Source: an uncultured Collinsella sp. (GTDB taxonomy: Bacteria; Actinomycetota; Coriobacteriia; Coriobacteriales; Coriobacteriaceae). From it: DNA of 35,826 nt. Positions 31,823 to 35,826 of this stretch are shown here, piece by piece. Where the stretch lies: the NCBI GenBank assembly GCA_900551815.1, contig URXE01000018.1, positions 1-35,826 of the forward strand. Reading direction: 5' to 3'. The position numbers and the translations under genes are program-made. Numbering within the stretch: position 1 is the stretch's first letter; every line of letters starts with the position of its first letter. Below the pieces are notes generated by a model that was not told the origin of the DNA, did not search any database, and saw only the letters and a program-made list of their open reading frames with translations.

Positions 31823-32631
31823 GCGCGCGCCAGCCAGTCGCGTATCTCGTTCTTTAGGCGCTCCCAGGTCGCTTGCGTGGCGGGATCGGTAAAGGGGCGC
31901 GCAATGCCAAAGGGCGCATCGAGCAGACGGTAGATATCGCCCTGCTCGCGCGCCAGCGCGCGGCTCGCTGGATAGACGAGCTCAAACATAAAGCAGATGA
32001 GTCCCACCAGGTAGTCTGCGGGCTCGTTGCGTTCATCGCGTGCGACGCAGCGGCGCTCGTCAAAGGCAGCGAGAGCCGCTGTCGAGAACCGGCTGGCGAG
32101 AAATGCGTCCTTATCAACCTTGAGGATAGTGTCGACGGTGCTGTCGGCGATGGTGCGCATAATGTCGATCTTGTCGCCATCGCGCACGATATCGCAGAAG
32201 CGCCGTGTGCGCTCGTCGAGTTGTGCCGGCAGGCGAAAGTCGCTGTGATAGGCGATGCTCGCACGGATGAGCTCGTCGTCCTCGTCGGTCTCGATAAAAT
32301 CTCGGATGCTTGTTGTGGCAGGCGCGTCGTCGGGGTTCTCGCCAAAGAGGACCCCGACGCCCAACGCTGCGTGGCTCATACTCTCGGCGTCCTTAAAGGT
32401 GTCCCAGCGCCGCAACTGTTCAAAGCGTCCCATATCGTGTAACAGGCCGCAAAGCCAGGCCAGGTCAATATCCTCTGTCGACCAGCCCTGCTCGCGCGCC
32501 ACGGCATCGCATGCCTCGGCAACGTGGTACGTATGCTCGATTTTGAGCGCGATACGTGGATTGGCGGCATCGTAAGCATCGGTATAGCGTTTGAAGGCCG
32601 CGGTCGCCCGGCCCCGATCGATAGCTGTCAT
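31819..32631 (-). CDS. HD-domain phosphohydrolase
   Basis: A 270-residue metal-dependent phosphohydrolase of the HD superfamily. Visible ligands are H33 (KIEHTYHVAE), H65-D66 (GLLHDMGRFEQ), H87 (MSHAALG), H129 (IAYHSDFRL) and D153 (VRDGDKIDIM). These proteins hydrolyse nucleotides or phosphoester signals; the specific substrate is not readable. AGGAAG lies six bases before ATG 32631. It is monocistronic. Its stop lies within the last bases of etfA on the opposite strand (four-base overlap of stop codons), with no room for separate terminators. Confidence 0.88.
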   Translation of the reverse strand: MTAIDRGRATAAFKRYTDAYDAANPRIALKIEHTYHVAEACDAVAREQGWSTEDIDLAWLCGLLHDMGRFEQLRRWDTFKDAESMSHAALGVGVLFGENPDDAPATTSIRDFIETDEDDELIRASIAYHSDFRLPAQLDERTRRFCDIVRDGDKIDIMRTIADSTVDTILKVDKDAFLASRFSTAALAAFDERRCVARDERNEPADYLVGLICFMFELVYPASRALAREQGDIYRLLDAPFGIARPFTDPATQATWERLKNEIRDWLARA

Positions 32632-32758
32632 AATGACTTCCTAAAAAGCTGTGTCTTTCGATCCGGTGGCAATTGTAGGTGAACTCGGTTGCCACCGGAC
32701 GATGATTCTGTCGCGTCGTTGAACGCGGCTCGGAAATCTTGTCGGGACGAGGAACGCT

Positions 32759-33451
32759 ATGGTGCTCAAAATCGTTAAAACCGTTTGGCCGGTGATGCTC
32801 ACCTATGTTGCGATAGGCGCGCCGTGCGGAATGATTATGGCGCAGACGGGAATGGAGCCCTGGATGGTTTTTGCTCTGAGCAGCACGTTTGTGACGGGTA
32901 GCGGCCAGTTTATGGTCTGCAACCTGTGGCTGGCAGGTGTGCCTGCGGCATCGATTGTCGCAAGTGTGGCCGCAATCTCCTCGCGCTTTGCACTTTACTC
33001 GGCATCGATTGCACCGTATCTGAGGGGTGCCTCGAAGCGTCAGGCGCTGGCCGTTGCCGCGACGCTCACCGAGGAGGCATACGGCATCTCGCTTGCCAAG
33101 TTGGTTGAAGGGGAGGATTGGGGTCCGCACGAGTCCTTTGTGCTCAACGCGATCCTCATCGCGACATGGGGCGTTTCGTGTACGACGGGCGCCATCGTCG
33201 GCGCCGTTGTCGATGTCCCCACCGCTATTGCGGGTTTTGTCTGCACCTCGCTCTTTATCTGCCTGCTCTTTTCGCAGCGGCTGTCGCGCGGCAATGTCGT
33301 GGCTGCCGTTATGGCTGCGGTGTCTGTCGCCATATGCAAGTTCTTGGGGTGGACGAATATCGCCGTGCCGGCAAGCGTGCTCGTCGGCGTTGCCGCGGCG
33401 CTTGCGTGCGATGCTCTCGCCGAAGGAAGGGGTGCTCGCGATGCCCGTTAA
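32759..33451 (+). CDS. azlC: AzlC family branched-chain amino acid exporter, large subunit
   Basis: A 230-residue membrane protein with about seven hydrophobic segments. AzlC family blocks are visible: MLTYVAIGAPCGMIMAQTG, TGSGQFMVCNLWLAG, SSRFALYSASIAPYL and LTEEAYGISLAK. AzlC and AzlD together export branched-chain amino acids and their analogues. GAGGAA lies five bases before ATG 32759. The 3' end overlaps the azlD start by 11 bases, so the subunits are translated together. Confidence 0.9.
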   Translation: MVLKIVKTVWPVMLTYVAIGAPCGMIMAQTGMEPWMVFALSSTFVTGSGQFMVCNLWLAGVPAASIVASVAAISSRFALYSASIAPYLRGASKRQALAVAATLTEEAYGISLAKLVEGEDWGPHESFVLNAILIATWGVSCTTGAIVGAVVDVPTAIAGFVCTSLFICLLFSQRLSRGNVVAAVMAAVSVAICKFLGWTNIAVPASVLVGVAAALACDALAEGRGARDAR

Positions 33452-33764
33452 TGAGTTCTTGGTCCTGTGGCTGTCGTCATGGGCGGCTATCGCGTTTTTC
33501 CGTATTGCCCCGGCGTTTGCCTTGCGCGGGAGAACGCTGTCGCCCCGCGTTACCGAGGCCTTGGGTTATATTCCGCCCGCCGCCTTTGCGGCGCTGGTCG
33601 CTAACGATTTGATAAGCCCTGGCGCTTTCGACGCCGGCTTGTGGCAGGGCTTGATTCCCTGGATTGCGGCTGCCGGTGTCGTGGCGGTGGCAATCAAGAC
33701 AAAGTCGATGTTGTGGTGCTGCGTCTCGGGCATCGTGTTCTATATCGTTTTGAGCCTTGTATAA
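33441..33764 (+). CDS. azlD: AzlD family branched-chain amino acid exporter, small subunit
   Basis: A 107-residue membrane protein with four hydrophobic segments, starting MPVNEFLVLWLSSWAAIAFF and containing RVTEALGYIPPAAFAALVAN, an AzlD hallmark. ATG 33441 lies within the end of azlC and has AAGGAAGGGG about nine bases upstream. The longer open frame to 33027 in this register is out-of-frame reading of azlC. It is the small partner of the AzlCD exporter. Confidence 0.9.
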   Translation: MPVNEFLVLWLSSWAAIAFFRIAPAFALRGRTLSPRVTEALGYIPPAAFAALVANDLISPGAFDAGLWQGLIPWIAAAGVVAVAIKTKSMLWCCVSGIVFYIVLSLV

Positions 33765-33907
33765 AAGCAAGGGCGCGTTTAGCGTCCCGGCCCAACGAAT
33801 CGAATTTCTCACCGAGCTGGTCTGCTTCTTCTGGTACCATGGTCAAACTTTACTGTAGCAAAGCGTGACGTGGGCTTTTGTTCTGCGTCAGCGGAAATGG
33901 GGGTTTC

Positions 33908-34930
33908 ATGGCACAGGAAGCGACCGCCAACGAGCAAAAGAAATTCAAGGTACCGCGTATCCCGGGCGACATCATGATCTATCCCATGATTGTTGGCCTT
34001 TTGCTCAACACTTTCTGTCCGCAGGTCTTTGAGATCGGCGGCTTCTTTACGGCTGCCTGCCGTGGCGGCTCCAATACCATCGTCGCTGCGATCCTGCTCT
34101 TCGTGGGTGCCGGCATCAGCTTTAAGTCCACGCCGGGCGCTATCAAGACCGGCATCGTCGTACTGATCCCCAAGCTTGTTGTTGCGGCCGCCCTTGGCTT
34201 GGGTGTGGCATATTTCTTTAACGACAACTTCCTGGGCCTGAGCTCGGTCTCAATCATCGGCGGCATTACGTTTTGCAACATGGCGCTCTATACGGGCATC
34301 ATGGGCGAGTTTGGCGATGAGTCCGAGCAGGGCGCCGTCGGTATCCTGTTCTTTACGGCCGGCCCCGCCGTCACCATGATCATCCTCGGTGTCTCGGGTC
34401 TCGCCAACATCCCCGTCGGCACCATCATCGGATCCATCCTGCCGCTTGTTATCGGCATGGTCCTGGGCAACTTGTTCCCGTTTATCAAGAATCTGCTGGT
34501 CCCCGGCGCCAATCCCGCGATTGCCGTCATCGGTTTTCAGCTCGGTGCGTCCATGAGCCTTTCGAGCTTTATCACTGGCGGCATCTCGGGCATCCTGCTG
34601 GGCCTTATCACGCTCTTTATCGTCGGTCCTATCACCTTTGCCTTCGAGCGCTTGTGCGGTGGTAACGGCAAGGCGGCCGTTGCCTGCTCCACTATCGCCG
34701 GCACGGCTATGACCACGCCGGTCGCCCTCGCCGAGGTCGCTCCGCGCTATGCCGAGCTTGCGCCCACCGCGTATGCGCAGATCGCCACCGCCGTCATCAT
34801 CACGGCAATCATGGCCCCGATTCTGACTGGCTGGGTCGATAAGAAGTTCTGCCATGGCAAAGAGGATCTGTCGGTCGAAGGCGTCGAGGCTATTGAGGAG
34901 GCCGTCGCGACCGACATCGACGGCGAGTAA
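33908..34930 (+). CDS. kdgT: 2-keto-3-deoxygluconate permease (KdgT family)
   Basis: A 340-residue membrane carrier with about ten hydrophobic segments. The pattern matches KdgT: KVPGD-like start (FKVPRIPGDIMIYPMIVGLL), GSNTIVAAILLFVGAGISFK, GITFCNMALYTGIMGEFGD, GANPAIAVIGFQLGASMSLS and STIAGTAMTTPVALAEVAP. Family members import 2-keto-3-deoxygluconate, a pectin and uronate breakdown product, with protons. ATG 33908 has GGGGG four bases upstream; the frame to 33878 has no site. No kdgK or kdgA gene is adjacent, so the pathway link is not shown here. A strong terminator follows. Confidence 0.9.
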   Translation: MAQEATANEQKKFKVPRIPGDIMIYPMIVGLLLNTFCPQVFEIGGFFTAACRGGSNTIVAAILLFVGAGISFKSTPGAIKTGIVVLIPKLVVAAALGLGVAYFFNDNFLGLSSVSIIGGITFCNMALYTGIMGEFGDESEQGAVGILFFTAGPAVTMIILGVSGLANIPVGTIIGSILPLVIGMVLGNLFPFIKNLLVPGANPAIAVIGFQLGASMSLSSFITGGISGILLGLITLFIVGPITFAFERLCGGNGKAAVACSTIAGTAMTTPVALAEVAPRYAELAPTAYAQIATAVIITAIMAPILTGWVDKKFCHGKEDLSVEGVEAIEEAVATDIDGE

Positions 34931-34975
34931 TCGTCGACGCGAGTCAATCAAGCCGGCGTGCAATTCGCGCCGTTT

Positions 34976-35028
34976 GAGCGCCCGAACGAAAGCTGTCTTG
35001 CAGTGGCGTTCGGGCGCTCTGCTATTAT
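34976..35028 (+). terminator. Stem-loop terminator after kdgT
   Basis: GAGCGCCCGAACG (34976-34988) pairs perfectly with CGTTCGGGCGCTC (35007-35019) around an 18-base loop, followed by the T-rich TGCTATTATT. Confidence 0.8.
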
Positions 35029-35035
35029 TCCCATT

Positions 35036-35081
35036 ACCCCTGCGGAGTAGGGGGTGTTTATTGCCCAGATTCTAATTGGGC
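35036..35081 (+). promoter_or_regulatory. Two small hairpins in the leader of the GGDEF gene
   Basis: ACCCCT (35036-35041) pairs with AGGGGGT (35049-35055), and GCCCA (35063-35067) pairs with TGGGC (35077-35081). Both lie 38-83 bases before the GTG start. They could control the message, but no known riboswitch consensus was recognised. Confidence 0.35.
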
Positions 35082-35118
35082 GATTCTGACCACTTGGATA
35101 TTGAAGGGATGGCGTCTA

Positions 35119-35826
35119 GTGGTTAAGGCACTCAAGATTGAGATATTCCTGCTATGCATGATTGTTCTTATCGGGCTTGCCGCACGAAGCCGCCGCTCCT
35201 TGTTCTCGAGCACCCAGCAGCTTCTGTTTAGCATGCTGGGCTACACGTCTGCTGCCTACATTTTCTTCGATATGATCTGGACGCTTTCGGACGGCGTGGG
35301 CACTCCTGTAGGCATCACGGCCAACTGGATTTCCAACGCGGTCTCGTTTTCGCTGTTCGCCATCGCGTGCCTCATTTGGTTTTTCTATTCCGAGACAGTG
35401 CAGGGCTCTCGCCTTTTGACCGCGCGCTATAGGGTTGCGATCGTGACGTTGCCAACCGTATTGGTGGTCGTGCTGGCATTTACCAGCTACTGGACGCACG
35501 CTATGTTCTATATCGATGCGCAGGGCGTTTATCGTCGCGGAGCACTTTATATGATTCAGCCTATCGTGAGCTACTGCTACATCATATATACGTCCTTGCA
35601 TGCCTTTATTCAGGCTCGAAAAGTCGAAAGCCTGCAAACGAAGGCCATTTATCGTGCCCTCGCCTTTTTTGCGGTTCCCGCTCTGGTGGGCGGTACCTTC
35701 CAGGTTTTGTTTTCGGTACCGGGTCTTTGCGTCGGTATAACGCTGAGCATCCTGCTGCTCTACATCATCTACCAGGAGCAGCTGATCTCGACCGACCCGT
35801 TGACTGGCCTTAACAATCGCAACCGT
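35119..35826 (+). CDS. Membrane GGDEF protein (probable diguanylate cyclase), 3' end beyond the window
   Basis: The open frame runs from GTG 35119 to the window end (236 codons) without a stop. GAAGGGAT lies eight bases upstream of the GTG. The N-terminal 210 residues contain about seven hydrophobic segments, for example EIFLLCMIVLIGLA, FSLFAIACLIWFFY and ITLSILLLYIIYQ, an integral-membrane sensor. The last residues, STDPLTGLNNRNR, are the conserved entry of a GGDEF domain (DxLTGLxNR). The full protein is therefore probably a c-di-GMP synthase controlled by its membrane part. The active-site GG(D/E)EF motif lies outside the window, so catalytic competence cannot be judged. Confidence 0.82.
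   Translation, partial: MVKALKIEIFLLCMIVLIGLAARSRRSLFSSTQQLLFSMLGYTSAAYIFFDMIWTLSDGVGTPVGITANWISNAVSFSLFAIACLIWFFYSETVQGSRLLTARYRVAIVTLPTVLVVVLAFTSYWTHAMFYIDAQGVYRRGALYMIQPIVSYCYIIYTSLHAFIQARKVESLQTKAIYRALAFFAVPALVGGTFQVLFSVPGLCVGITLSILLLYIIYQEQLISTDPLTGLNNRNR

Overview
The window is a high-GC (about 60% by eye), gene-dense bacterial chromosome segment. Ribosome binding sites are GGAGG-like and start codons include GTG. The gene set fits an anaerobic gut actinobacterium of class Coriobacteriia, most probably Collinsella or a close relative: reverse rubrerythrin, a ferredoxin-fused EtfA with a lactate dehydrogenase flavoprotein, a DUF3516 helicase, AzlCD, and secreted proteins with a sortase-like tail. 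The genus is inferred from recognition, not from a search. No rRNA, tRNA, CRISPR array or recognisable transposase gene was seen.

Layout. (1) 1-1600: a PD-(D/E)XK nuclease-like gene lies between two copies of a 120-bp hairpin repeat; the downstream copy supplies its stop codon. (2) 1.7-6.6 kb: reverse rubrerythrin on the minus strand; then an iron alcohol dehydrogenase plus aldehyde dehydrogenase operon behind a paired inverted operator-like motif; then a HIRAN protein, a small acidic protein and a metallophosphoesterase. (3) 6.7-13.4 kb: a coiled-coil DUF2130 protein convergent with a DUF3516 Ski2-like helicase; a third copy of the hairpin repeat; TrmB; and a Trm9/ALKBH8-like methyltransferase. 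(4) 13.6-18.2 kb: an XRE regulator with membrane segments paired with a DUF4097 protein; Elp3; and a spermidine-synthase-like protein. (5) 18.2-23.8 kb: a three-gene minus-strand operon encoding a TerB-N/TerB-C protein, a BrxD-like P-loop ATPase and an Lhr-like helicase. (6) 23.9-27.9 kb: a DUF554 membrane protein and a five-gene operon of mostly secreted or surface proteins. (7) 28.2-31.8 kb: LdhD-EtfB-EtfA, a probable electron-bifurcating lactate dehydrogenase. (8) 31.8 kb to the end: an HD hydrolase, AzlC/AzlD, a KdgT-type permease, and the start of a membrane GGDEF protein cut by the window edge.

Three items deserve most attention. The first is the hairpin repeat family, whose inner stem covaries between copies while its loop is conserved, together with the nuclease-like gene it brackets. 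The second is the TerB/BrxD/Lhr operon, which looks like a defence or DNA-processing module without the other BREX genes. The third is the clustering of Elp3 with a Trm9-like methyltransferase and TrmB, which suggests a bacterial wobble-uridine modification route. All functional statements rest on motif recognition by reading; no database search or structure prediction was run.
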